64,000 nt of DNA from Lasiosphaeris hirsuta (lineage: Eukaryota > Ascomycota > Sordariomycetes > Sordariales > Lasiosphaeriaceae). Shown in pieces: positions 1 through 10,869 of the stretch; position 1 is the stretch's first letter; every line of letters begins with the position of its first letter. The stretch is from the NCBI GenBank assembly GCA_030549175.1, contig JAUKUA010000004.1, forward strand, positions 2,976,001 to 3,040,000, read 5' to 3'. Both the position numbers and the translations under genes were made by a program. The notes beneath the pieces are model-generated. The model was not told the origin of the DNA, ran no database searches, and saw only the letters and a list, made by a program, of their open reading frames with translations.

Positions 1-333
1 CGCCGCTGTCTCACTGGATTTCTGCCGTGGGTGATGGAGCGGGTTCTAGTGCGGCTCGGACCTTCATACCATTTCTAGGTCGGAGGTTGCGGAAGAAGAT
101 GTTCTAAACATGTGAGGTTGGAACGATAATGAGGAATCTTGTCTGGGGAATATCGCCAAGAAACCTGGGTGCTGGGAGGCGTTGGTCCCCCACAATCACG
201 GGTTCACTGTGACTCGCGATGAACTAAACACGGAGGCTCCTAAAGGTTGTGGGGTAAATGGCTGGTATCGATAGAGTGCAACGTTTGAGCGTGAAGCTGC
301 AAGTCTCCTGGCTACTGTTTACACGGCTGTTGA
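1..333. other. 3' flank, no gene seen
   Basis: No convincing coding frame, RNA gene or repeat was recognised. It lies downstream of the minus-strand dehydrogenase gene and probably includes its 3' untranslated region. Confidence 0.5.
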
Positions 334-1636
334 TCACTCTTTTCCACCAAGCCAGCGGTATACGACTGAGAAATCACGCCCTTTACACCTCTCTTCCTTT
401 TCCGCAGACTCATATACCTCGGACGCCTTGTCCGCCAACGTGAGCTTTGCATCGGCTTCCTTGGCCGCAAGGATAGCAAGACGCAAGTCCTTGCGCATCA
501 AGCCAATGCCAAATCCACCACTGTAGTCACGGCTGGCCGGGGATGTCTCCACAACACCAGGCACGGGGTTATTAACCTCGCTCGGCCAGCACTTCCCGGT
601 ACTGACGTTGATGACATTAGCGAGCACCTTCGGGTCCAGTCCCCAACGAACACCAAGGTTCATCGCCTCCGCCGTCGCAATGTTCTCAATTGCGAGCAGG
701 TAGTTGTTGGCGAGCTTGGCTGATAGTCCAGCCCCTTGGGGTCCACAGTGTAATACCCGCTTGCCCATACGAAGAAGTATCAACTCGGCACGAGCGACGA
801 GGGAGTCTGGAGCTCCCAACATGAACGTCAGGGTCCCCGCTGTGGCACCGACAACACCTCCCGACATTGGCGCATCAACAAAGTTGCCCTGGCCGTTCGG
901 TAGAGCCGATGACACCGCAGACGCAACTTCGCGAGACGAGGAAGGGTCGATGGTCGAGCAGTCGATGAAGAGACGGGGCTGTGATCGCCTCGATAACTGT
1001 CTCTCGAGAATTGACTGATACGCCGATTTGACATGTTGAGGCTCTGGTAGGCAGGTGATTACTGTGTCCTTTGCGAAAAGCAAATGTTAGCCGCCTGCTA
1101 TCAAATAGTTCTCAAGGTGCTAAGCATAATAACAGGCTTTGTTCTTTCAGAGGATTGGCTTTGTTGTATAACATAAAATCATACTATGAAACCAGCTTGT
1201 GCTGGCCCCAACTTAGAAAAGTCATTTTAATTGGAAACAAACTCATCATTTAGAAGGCAGCATTTGCGCACACGGGAGTCAAGGGGGGTTATACATACTG
1301 CTTCTCTTGATGCCTTGGCGGCAGTGTCTGCCACCTGGGCAGCAGCGCCGCCTGCCTGTTGTGTCTTCATCTCTTGGGCAAGCGTTTCCGCCGCGCCCTT
1401 GTTGATGTCAAACAACCGGATGGTATCTGTCGGAGCTAGCTTGGACTGGAGATTCCGAGCCATTTGGTATCCCTAGCGACAGTATGTTAGCTGAATGTTC
1501 TCAATGGCTATTGCGCGATGAAACGTACCATTTGTCCCAGGCCAATGAAGGCATAGTTATCCAACCGACGCGAAGTAACAGAGAATGTTCTCCTGTGTGT
1601 CCGCGCCACCCTGCATATCCTGGATATGGGTCTCAT
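334..1636 (-). CDS. 3-hydroxyisobutyrate dehydrogenase, mitochondrial
   Basis: Exons on the minus strand are 1636-1529, 1472-1299 and 1068-334, giving 338 residues. Introns of 56 and 230 bases have GTACGT/CTAG and GTATGT/AAG borders, and both junctions are in phase 0. The enzyme oxidises 3-hydroxyisobutyrate to methylmalonate semialdehyde with NAD+ in valine breakdown. Visible features: an Arg/Ser-rich N-terminus of about 25 residues resembling a mitochondrial presequence; the Rossmann motif GLGQMG at residues 32-37; the substrate-binding motif DAPMSGG at 159-165; and the GAGLSAKLANN helix with the expected catalytic lysine near 212. Length fits the family. The start is the first ATG of an exon that reads directly into the nucleotide-binding motif. 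The 230-base intron is long for this genome. Another beta-hydroxyacid dehydrogenase specificity is possible, but the motifs favour HIBADH. Confidence 0.9.
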
Positions 1637-2853
1637 GTTGGAAGTTAGGGTAGTGATGGTGGTGGTGAGGGTAGTGATGGTGGTGGTGGTAGTGACGTAG
1701 TATGCTTAGTCTTCTTTCCAGGGAGAAGACACAAGCAAAGTCGACCTGAACTCTTCAAAGCGAATTGAAAAGCGCACTCTAAAGCGGCCCTCTGCGACGG
1801 TAATATTTCCAATCAAGTCGAGCGCGGATGGATGGAATGTCGAAGGCGGGCCCGAGGGGGGCAGCTGGTGAGGACGGTATGGTTACCCGAGGGTAGAGCC
1901 GACCATTGCCGCGCTCCCCTCACGGCCCTGGCCTAGTCGGAGGAATGTCTTGGAAGATTGATCACCAGACAAAGCCGGATCTCGAAGGGGCTAGGAAACA
2001 AGGCATTGGGGACGGACGCTCCCGCTCCCGTTCCTGAACCCCTGAGGCGTTAATCAGGATAAAGAATTGCCATGTTACTGGTTCCTGACCTGCATCGATG
2101 GTTCTGTGGTGAATTGGTTGAAAAAGGAGAAGCAGTAGACAAAGGCTGCGGAAAAAAATCCTTTTTTGTGCGAGAGGGAAATGCGCTTGCAGGGAAGGGG
2201 TAGTAAGCGCCTATTGGCTCGGAAGTGTCCGCATCGATCCATACGCAATGGGATCGCTGAGCTGCTGAGCTCGCAGACTCTCGGACTCTCATCCTCCTGT
2301 CTCCACATCCGGTAATTGTATTTTCATTTTTGTTGAGCTTCCAAGCGTGGCAGACTCACAATACAACTCGGGTACGACACGGTACACAAGGGAGAACGGT
2401 GCTGGATAATTTCTTATTCACTCATTACAAGGGCATAATCTGTGAGATCCAGAGGTCCTAACGCCGCCGAGCCGTGCCACTCCTCCCACAACAACGCATT
2501 CCAGGCTCATCCGCGATACAGTGTAATGTGTTGTGCGTGTTACGTGTTGTGTTATACCTACATGCCGACCAAATTCCCATCCAACCGACCAGTCCTCCAT
2601 TCAAAAGTGCCTGGCCCGGGCTGGATATCGGACTGTCTCAGTCGTTCTCTCAAAAACGGCGACAGAACTGCCGAGGGGGTATGTGCATGATAAAACAAGG
2701 CCGAAAAAGTGCAACTCTCAAAATAACGAGAAAAACTGCCATCCACCCATTTTCCCCGAATGTTCTTCAGCAACTCCGAAGCCAGCAACCGTAGGGGGGT
2801 GTTAGGGAGACCCCACCCCCGAAGAAGTAGTGCAATTTCAAAAGGAACTGCAT
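1637..2853. other. Intergenic: dehydrogenase promoter and bqt4 3' flank
   Basis: Contains the upstream region of the dehydrogenase gene. A short GGT-rich microsatellite lies at 1648-1697, two imperfect copies of a roughly 20-base unit with GGTAGTGATGG cores. Short open frames here lack codon bias and recognisable domains. No gene supported. Confidence 0.5.
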
Positions 2854-4314
2854 TTATAGGGCGTTCATCACGTAGGGTGTGAGGTAGGGGACCAGTGCAC
2901 TATACATCTGTCAGTAGAAATTCCACAAAGGGGTGGGCTCATCAAAACATACCCAACAGCGCCGATGGCCAGTGTGGCAGTGAAGCCCAGATACGTTCGC
3001 TTCCGGATCCTATCCTTCCGAAGCTCTGCCTCAGTCTTGACTCTCTTCGCCTGCGGCTGCTCAACGGCGCCCTCCACCTTTGGTCCGCTCTCGTCCTCGG
3101 CAATGTCATCAGCCTTGCGCTTGCTCTTGCTGCTGGATGCGGCTTCGGCCACTCCCGCCTCGTCAGCGATGGTCTTAGCGGCCGCTTCAACCATGGCCTT
3201 GGCATCCGCCACCATCTTTGCCGCGTCGTCAGCGGACGGGAGCTCCCCGAGTAGAGGGAACTCCACCTCCACCTTTGTATGAGTGACTTCATCGCCCTCG
3301 TCGTCAATCTTAACATCCTGATCAACCTGGACCTTGATCTTGGGCTCTTCCTCGACTGGCTGAAGCACGACGGCCGGCTCCTTCTCAATCGACTCGATTT
3401 TGAGATCACCATCGACCTCCTCAACCTTCGCCACCGTTGCCCGCTGGGTGATGGGAATAGGATTCAGCGACGGGATCTCGCCGTTGATCAAGGTTGGCGA
3501 TTGGGAATCGCTCGGGGACATCTCGGTCGCGATGGACGACTGGGATGATGCACCTCTCCGCTTGCGTGGGCTGGCGACGGCCCGCCTCGTGCTCGTCGTC
3601 GACTTTGTCGGGCTGACGGAGCGGCGACTGCGAGTAGAGCGGGATGGAGCTGCCGCAGGCGCAGCGAGCGACGGCGCCGGGGGGGCCGCGGAGAAGAACC
3701 GGGGGGGCGCGATGATCTTCTTGGGTGGGCTGGCCTCTGCGCCGGGCGTGATTGCGATCTCAGAAGGATCGAGCAGGGCGCGGATCCACGGGAGGATGTT
3801 GTACTCCTCAGCCAGAGCCAAGGCCTGCTCTGGTGGGATCCAAACATTGCCGGCGGTCTCCTCGCGACTAGTAGTCGGAAGATCCTTGATGTATTTGCGC
3901 TCGGCCTCCTCCTCATCGACGGCGGCGTACGGGAAGGTAGCCTTGAACATGCCGGTGGCAGAGACGAAGCCGTCCTGGCTACGGCGCATCAGGAAGTAGC
4001 TGGGAGGCGACGACTTGAAGATGCCCGACACGATACCCTTGGGGAGCGGAGCCCGGAGGTGCGCGTAGTCGAACGCGCCGAGAGTCGACGTGTCGACATC
4101 GGCGCCCGGAATGGCTGCGACCATACGAGCCGTCAGCTGGGTCTGGCCTAGTCGGCGACGAGCAGCGAGCTCTACATCTGGATAGATGAGGGGGGAAATG
4201 AGCATGTTGACCCGATTCATCAATGCTGCACTCATGGAGATGTATCTTACGTGGCGGCACGTCCTCAACCAACAGCGGGTTGTGACGCTCGGGGAGGCGT
4301 CGGTTTGGCGCCAT
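2854..4314 (-). CDS. bqt4: Bqt4-like APSES/KilA-N domain membrane protein
   Basis: Exons are 4314-4251, 4177-2953 and 2899-2854, giving 444 residues. Introns are 73 and 53 bases. Residues of about 65-165 form an APSES/KilA-N fold (KGIVSGIF, SQDGFVSATGMFKATFPYA, VWIPPEQALALAEEY). The middle is disordered, with Ser/Pro-rich then acidic Glu/Val/Lys-rich stretches. The extreme C-terminus (about 416-444) is a hydrophobic tail starting TYLGFTATLAIGAVG. That combination is typical of Bqt4, the inner nuclear membrane protein that tethers telomeres in fission yeast, rather than of soluble StuA-type factors. The tail crosses the last intron. I chose the acceptor at 2900 because it continues the hydrophobic segment; another acceptor 8 bases upstream gives a polar end. 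The start is the ATG opening MAPNRRLPERH. A very long open frame continues upstream on the same strand but is not coding-like. Confidence 0.82.
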
Positions 4315-6884
4315 CGTTGCGTGCTTGGTAAATAAAAGTGAAATGGAGGCTGCAGAGGAGCTTCAAGCGGACGATGGATCAAATGGAAATCTTGGACGGG
4401 GCGGGTGGCGACGCAGCCGATGAGGGCCCAGAGTCGGCGAGGCAGATCGCGACCGAGCGAAGTCTTTTGCGCGCGATCCGCAGGGGCCGGTGGGAGTGGA
4501 AGTGGAAGCGCTGAGGTCGAAAGACCCAACAAAAGCGTACAACACCCTACTACTAGACGGTAGAAGATAAAATGTATGAAACAAACAACAGATAGCAATT
4601 CTGGCAGAAGGAAGGACGTGGTGGCTGCACCGCGATGGCAAAGATGGCGGATTGAGGCTGTCTCCCCGGCGATGCGATCGAGCAAGCTGATTTCTTCACC
4701 CGGCGCAATCTGTAATCTGGCTCGGGGGGACGAGTGATGGATTGGGGAGAAGAGGCTGGGGGGCCCGGGGTAAGTACCTGTGCCCTCTCGCTGGCTCGTC
4801 TGGGCAGACCACCGAGCATGGCTTAGCGCCAAGGGTCCACGGGGCGCGAGAGTGGTCGTGTGTGTCACGGACCACCTATTGTGCACAGGCGACAGGGCAG
4901 CGGCCGACGCGACGGCCATTTTTGTCCATTTAGGGGGGGTATTTGGGGCACAAGAACGGACAAGAACACTTCGCTGCACCGTGCCGCCACGGTGCCAGCC
5001 GGTACCGCACTGGTCGATTGGGTTCCCAACTCCACACAAGACCAAGCACCAAGCACCAAGCACACAAGCACACAAGCAGGCAGGCCATCGGGTTGCAGAG
5101 CATGAGCGGAGAGAGACAGGGCACCAGGGGATCCCCACCCGCCGTGCCGTCCTCGCCCACGCGCCGCGCTTCCGTGCGAATTTCGTGGGGAGCACGAGTG
5201 GGAGCGGGAGTGAGAGTGAGAGTGAGTGGGAGAGCCTTCGTAGCCAGACGGCGAGGCGGTTCAGCCAAGAGCCCAGCAGCCAGTGCCAAACGCCCATGAC
5301 CCCTAGCAACGGGCGAATTGGAGCCCACCAAGTTGCACAAGGGCCTGCACCCTCCGATTTGGCACATTTTTTGGAATCCGGATCGATGCGCTGGTCGGGC
5401 GCTGCTTTGCTGTTTGATAAGAGGACGACGCTGACGAGCACGCTGCCTCCTCCGCACCTCGGCCAGGACATCCCATCCCATTGACCTCCGTGAATGGCGA
5501 ATCCCCTCACGAGGCAGCTCCCAAGGCAGCTCCCATTAGCAAGCCCCAGCTGTCACAAGCTCCATCGCGATCGACCGACCTGGCAGCCAAAGCCGCATGC
5601 CACGTCCACATCCCCTTGCGAGCTTTGATGCCGATCAGGACCCCGAAGCTGGAGAAGTGTGGGAAGCCAGAGCATTGCTGCCCTACATTGCTACACTAGA
5701 AGACTCCCAAGTCCTTTGCCCCTGAATTGGTAAACGTTCTCTTTTCTCTGGGCTGGCGAGAAGCCGCTCCTTGGAGAATTTCTCATCTGGTGCCGAATGG
5801 GAATGAAATGAGCGGTGAACCAAGGGCTGGCTGGCTGTAGTAAATACCCCGGACAAATCACCACACACCCAAGACGAAGACGGGAAGCTAGAGGGCACAG
5901 ATCTGGTAGCTCTGCAAGAGATGCAGATATACCCCTTGATGGCGACAAAGCTTCCCACAGTGTTCTTCTCGCCATGCGATCGAGGATCACAGACAGTGTC
6001 TTGGCAGATCAGTCAAAAGGGAGGGGGGGGGGGGGGGAGGAAGGGGGGAAGGTCTGTGTAACTAACGGCCTTGCTGCAAAAACATGCAGGATTGCGTTAG
6101 TGTGGACAGGCATGCTGCACCTCTGCACCTGGTCAGCCGTCATCAACGGCATCTTCCTGCTTTCCCCTCCACCCCATCCATCCTGGCCCCTTCTTTGGCA
6201 GTCCCACTCCGGACTGCCGCATCTGGGGAGCGGCTTCCTTCTGCAGTTGTTGGTTTGTCGTATACCCTGTAGATAACAGGCATGCCTAGATATATGAGTA
6301 GGATCACACCCGCTACAGGGCTGTTAGCCGTGGGGCAAGGAGCCAGAACCTAAAAGACAAGACAGTTTTTCAAACATCTGCGTGCCCGTCAAGCCTCGGG
6401 ACTTGGTTCTTGGCTCTGGTCCTCTCGGTCAGCCTTCAGTGTAGAGGACCACAGGACCCGGCAGTAGTGTAAGGACTGCTTGCCAGCCGCACCGATTAAA
6501 CGGCCCAGAAGGCGCGAGACCAGAGACCCCTCGTCGGGCTGTGTTCCAGACGTCGGCAGCTATCCAATGACATGATTCAGGACCCAGTCGCAGATGCTGC
6601 GGCCCCAGCACCCCACCAGAGCATTGGAGGGGGGGCGGCAGGCGGGCCAAAGAGAACGGACGGCGAACCCCTCCATCGCCGCCCCTCACCGATCCGTTCT
6701 AGCCCAAATAAAAGCTCCCGTCACCGACTTCAGCCCCTCCACCAGCTTGGTTCGCCGGTCAAAACAACTACATATCGTGCCAGAGAAGCTCATTGTTTAG
6801 CCACATCCTCGTCCCAGCGCCCTCGACTAACATCGCAGCACTCGTTACTAGCTGCCGGTTCCAATTGCCTATTACCTGCCCAGC
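4315..6884. other. Divergent promoter region between bqt4 and RhoGDI
   Basis: About 2.6 kb between two head-to-head starts. The stretch 4315-5510 is open on the minus strand, but its translation is low-complexity and lacks codon preference, so it is read as leader or promoter DNA. A run of 15 G lies at 6023-6037. No gene or RNA was recognised. Confidence 0.5.
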
Positions 6885-8588
6885 ATGGCTTCCCACGATG
6901 AGGAGCTGATGCCCGAGAACACTTCGGGCTACAAGATCTCCCAGCCCAAGCAGAGCTTGGCTCAGTACCAGCAGATGGGTACGTCACCAGATGTTTCTGT
7001 CTCCGAATCCCCCCGTGTTGGAGTTGCCCTCGTCGGACATGGACCCGCAAGCGGGCCGGTAATTGTGAGAGCGCAAGGCAAGAGCTGGTGCGAGAGCTTG
7101 GAGCTGGCAAGCAAGCGAGTGCTTCAAGTTATCTGGTTGCCCCCACACGAGCACCTCAAGTGGCCAGGCACTAGATCAAAAGTCAATAATCTTGTGTCCG
7201 CGTGGGTCCTTTCAACCAGCTTTAGTCCTATTCACTGATCACCTCCTGCCTCTACTGGGAAATTACTCCTTCCTATAAGTTCAGTTTTCCTGAAACTTAG
7301 CCCACTGCCATGCATCGTCAAGCATAATCCCCTGCTCTCTCGTCGCCGACCCCCCAGTCTCTACCACTGCACTGTCGACTGTCACTCTTTACCAATTCGT
7401 CGTCCGCAGCTCGAGACAGCATCACATTCCCTGATGACGTCCGCCCACAACTCCATGCCCGTTCATTACTACCCTCGCTCTTTAGAACCCAGCGAAAATA
7501 GTTGGTTTGCCGAGTGCTCCCTTGCCACCTCTTAAAAGCCCCAATCCAAATCCCCGTACACAACTACCCAGTTCGACATGGCGTCCAGCAGATCCACCAG
7601 CCGCAGCTCTCATGTGCACTTCTCGGACAAGGAGAATGTGGGCGAACAGGACGATGGCCAAGACGACAGGGCGTCTCGTCCCCGTGCCTCGACCATGCCC
7701 GGTCGGCGCTACGGTGCTCTGCCTCGGGCTCTGAGCGAGTCTGTTGGTGGTCCTGGACAGGGCATCCTGTCGGAGCCGTACAAGCGATACGGCTCCCCCT
7801 ACCCGGGCGTTTACGACCCTGCCGAGAAGGACGAAGAAGAGCAGCCGTCGCCTTACATTCTGCCCCAGCTGCCCTTCGCTACGTATTCCATGCTCAACCT
7901 TGCCCGACGCCACACTGACGATGGCGTGAACTACACAGACGAGGGCGACGAGTCCCTCCAGCGCTACAAGGAGTCGCTCGGCCTGGGCGGCGGCGGCCAG
8001 GATCTTTCGGACCCCAACGACCCGCGCGTCTGCATCATCTACGCGCTCGCTATGCACTCGGATGGCCGTGATCCCGTCATTATCGACCTGTCGGCGCCCG
8101 GCAGCGAGTCGACGCTGAAGAACAAGCCCTTCAAGATCAAGGAGGGCTCCAAGTTCACCATGACCGCCAAGTTCAAGGTCCAGCACGAGATCCTGAGCGG
8201 TCTGCACTACGTCCAGTCAATCAAGCGCGGCAAGCTGCCCATCCCCGGTGGCAAGACCAGCGAGATGATTGTAAGCTCCTCTTGTTTTTCGATAACGAAC
8301 CGCGAAGCTAACTCGCCGCAGGGAAGCTTCGCTCCCAACACGGAGAAGAATCCCGTGTACGAGAAGAAGTGTACGTCGCGGTCCATCTCCACTTACACGG
8401 CCGTCCGTATCTATAAAAATCTATTGCTCCGTGACTAATTGTGATGTGCTGGCACAGTCGCGGAAGAGGAGGCCCCGAGCGGCATGCTCGCCCGCGGCCA
8501 CTACAACGCGAGCTCCAGCTTTGTCGATGACGACAAGAAGGTGCACCTGCACTTCGACTGGAGCTTCGACATCGCCAAGGACTGGTAG
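6885..8588 (+). CDS. rdi1: Rho GDP-dissociation inhibitor (RhoGDI)
   Basis: Exons 6885-6978, 7939-8270, 8322-8370 and 8458-8588 encode 201 residues, the usual RhoGDI size. The protein extracts prenylated Rho/Rac/Cdc42 from membranes and holds them GDP-bound in the cytosol. The N-terminal regulatory arm (MASHDEELMPENTSGYK, QYQQMDEGDESLQRYKESLG) leads into the immunoglobulin-like domain (DPRVCIIYALAMHSDGRDP, FKVQHEILSGLHYVQ, GRDP-type turns) and ends with the conserved FDWSFDIAKDW. Intron 1 is unusually long (960 bases) and contains a second in-frame, coding-like first exon at 7578. The remaining introns are 51 and 87 bases. The start at 6885 is supported because its short exon joins in frame to the family-typical DESLQRYKESLG segment. 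Confidence 0.93.
7578..7938 (+). other. Candidate alternative first exon of RhoGDI
   Basis: An ATG at 7578 opens a frame that runs without interruption through the canonical exon-2 acceptor at 7938 into RhoGDI. The product would be 290 residues, with a 120-residue disordered N-terminal extension (SSHVHFSDKENVGEQDDG, RRYGALPRALSESVGGPGQG). Third codon positions are strongly C/G, as in real exons. A TATAAGT box lies at 7274-7280, and pyrimidine-rich DNA typical of fungal transcription starts lies at 7325-7450. I see no match to a known domain. It may be an isoform from an internal promoter, or intronic sequence that is open by chance. Confidence 0.5.
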
Positions 8589-9647
8589 ATCTCCAAGGTT
8601 CGTTGCCCGAGACACCAGTACCTCAGCGCCGGTTTCCCTTTTGTTATTTTTCAGCCGCAACGGATGAAGAGAAAAACTAGAGATTGCTCGCGGAGAGCTG
8701 TGCGGGACCTTGAAAGTTGGCAAGGCGTGGTCGTTAGTATGTGAAGGTGGGAAAGGCATGGAAGAGGAGGATCTATCTCGTCATCTCCATAGGCCTTTGA
8801 CTTTCGCCCACCGGCATACAATTCTTTGGAACTCGCCCAACCGGTGGCATGCATCACAATGAGCCGAGGAGGATCTTCCGAGAGTACACTTTGGGGTCTT
8901 TGCCTAAAAGGGAGGGTTGAGTCTGATTTTCTGCTTCTCTTTTTATGCGATTTATTTCGTGAGTTTATGTGCCGAGAACCAAGGGGGCAATGTCCGATAT
9001 GAACTTGACTGAGCTGTTGCAACGGATATCATGTCAGCTCAAATGCACACTTGCTGTCAAAGAAGGGGCTATGGAATCAAAATCTGTTCTGAGGGGGTGC
9101 TAGTAATACAATCCATTCACGTTGGTGCACTTTAATTATCACTGTGTGCCGAGAAACCACAGGCTATCACAGGCGACGAGATGCAACAAAGCTAAAAAAA
9201 GAAAAAAAGAAAAAAAGAAGAAAAAAAAGCATGGCATATCATGCCAATGCTTGAACAGTGACTAAAAGCACCAAAAAAGAGCGGGCCTGAAGAGGATGTT
9301 AAAAAACAGAAAGAAACTGCAACACCTTGAGCCACCGCACGAGAAGGTAATTTTTCTGTTCCGCCTTGCTGGATCGGTAAAAGTAGGTGATACCTTTCGT
9401 CTCATCATCTATCATGACCTCCCCCAATCTAATTTACGATATCGCTTGCCTCCTGCTTCAATGCTGTTTCTCATACATACAAAATGGATATGTTCGCTGC
9501 TCTGGCATCCTCCTACGATTGTTATGACATCCTCCTACAATTGCTATATTGGCCTTTCGGGTATCATGGCCTATGAACACCATTCTCTTCTAACAAGAAA
9601 ACATGACACTGTTGAGGCGTTTACAAATATGCCTCAGAACCTAAACC
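8589..9647. other. Convergent 3' flanks of RhoGDI and ppg1
   Basis: Lies between two converging gene ends. It is AT-richer than the genes and includes an A-rich AAAAAAG series near 9195-9230. No coding or RNA gene recognised. Confidence 0.5.
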
Positions 9648-10869
9648 TTACAGGAAGTAGTCTGGCAGGGCCCCGCTATCCGTCATCTTCTCGCCGCCCG
9701 GTTGCATGTCCTTGTGTTGGTCATTCTCAGGGGCAGCAGCAAACACATTAAAGAAGCGTTCCCCCGTATCACTGACCTCAAGCACACTTGCCATGTTGCC
9801 GCATCGGTAGCAATAATTTGGCGCGCTCCAGACAGTGCTGAGCCGGTCGTCGTACAGCACCTGGTATCCTTCTTGGCAGAGCTGATGCGCTCGGAGGATG
9901 TGGTTCATGTTGTTGACGGCAAGGAACTTCTTAACGACCTGCGCCCCGAACGTGTAGCCCGCACCTCGTGGCGACAGGCTAAACTCGTCACGCTCAGGGT
10001 CAGGGTCGGACCAGACCAGGTCAGCCATCGGCCCTTCATGAGGAATCTCGCGGAAGCGGTCGATGATCTTAATTTGGTCGATTGAATGAATGGAGGGTGA
10101 GAGGCCTGTGCAAAGCGGAGTCAGCAACCACTTTGAAATAGGAAAGAGGCGAGGGGAGGCTGTTGGTTGCTCACCTCCATGCACGCAGAATATTTGGTCG
10201 TTGATGACAACACTCAAGGTGAGGAAGTCGAACATGTCGGTAAAATAATGCCACACATTGGCGTTTCCGTATTTACGCGAGCACTCGGTGTAGAAGCCAT
10301 ATGACTGCGTTACACCCCTCGACTCGTGATTACCTCGGATCAAGTGGACGCGATTGGGGTATCTTAGCTTTAAACAGACAAGGAGAGAAATTGTTTCGAC
10401 GCTGAACATGCCGCGATCGACGTAATCGCCTGTGTTTGCGCATTGGTCAGCACGCCATCTGCGATTGCTCCTGCCTTGGCGGAAACACACCCAAAAAAAG
10501 ATAGTTCGTGTCGGGACACCAGCCGCCGATTTTGAATATTTCTATTAGATCAAAAAACTGGCCGTGGATGTCACCGACCACGGTGACGGGTGCGCGGACG
10601 TGGACGACATTGCTCTCGCGCATGAGCAGCTCCTTCGTCTTTGCGCATATCGCCTCGATGACTGACTCGGCCAACAACTCTTTCTTGTACAGGCGCGAGA
10701 TGCACTCGTCGAGGTCCACGGAGGCTGCGGCGTTGCTGGTAGTCAGTGTCTTGACCTAGGCTTGCTGCCATGCTCGCGGAGAAGGCGGGGCGGGCCGGGG
10801 GGGGGGGCTGGGCGGTTCTTGCTATGCCCAGACGAGGGCAGAGGAGGACTCACCAGGGAGACCGGGCAT
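9648..10869 (-). CDS. ppg1: PP2A-like serine/threonine phosphatase PPG1
   Basis: Exons are 10869-10854, 10724-10491, 10429-10175 and 10105-9648, giving 320 residues. The PPP-family metal-binding signatures are intact: GDIHG (56-60), GDYVDRG (84-90) and GNHES (116-120). HGGLSPSIHSIDQI, DLVWSDPDPE and the LSTVWSAPNYCYRCGN segment follow. The C-terminus is DYFL, resembling the DYFL end of PP2A-type subunits that is a target for methylation. The N-terminal SVDLDECISRLYKKELL and overall length match fungal PPG1 better than PP2A, PP6 or PP4. The first coding exon is only 16 bases (MPGLP plus one base). It is inferred from an ATG with a GTGAGT donor that keeps frame; the conserved frame has no usable ATG of its own. 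PPG1 is linked to glycogen metabolism and to the Far/STRIPAK complex in yeast and related fungi. Confidence 0.9.

Noticed and set aside
2442..2805. Three overlapping short frames downstream of bqt4
   Set aside because: Mutually overlapping in different frames with no codon bias or domain.
2868..5510. 880-codon minus-strand open frame
   Set aside because: Only its distal part (the Bqt4 exon) is coding. The upstream 440 codons have low-complexity translation, no domain and no codon preference. The real start is in another frame at 4314, joined by a clear intron.
7860..7938. Extra short intron (GTATTC...ACACAG) inside the alternative RhoGDI exon
   Set aside because: Removing it breaks the reading frame, whereas the unspliced frame continues correctly.
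7482..8207. 241-codon open frame antisense to RhoGDI
   Set aside because: Mirror of a GC3-rich exon; no domain, and RhoGDI on the plus strand is unambiguous.
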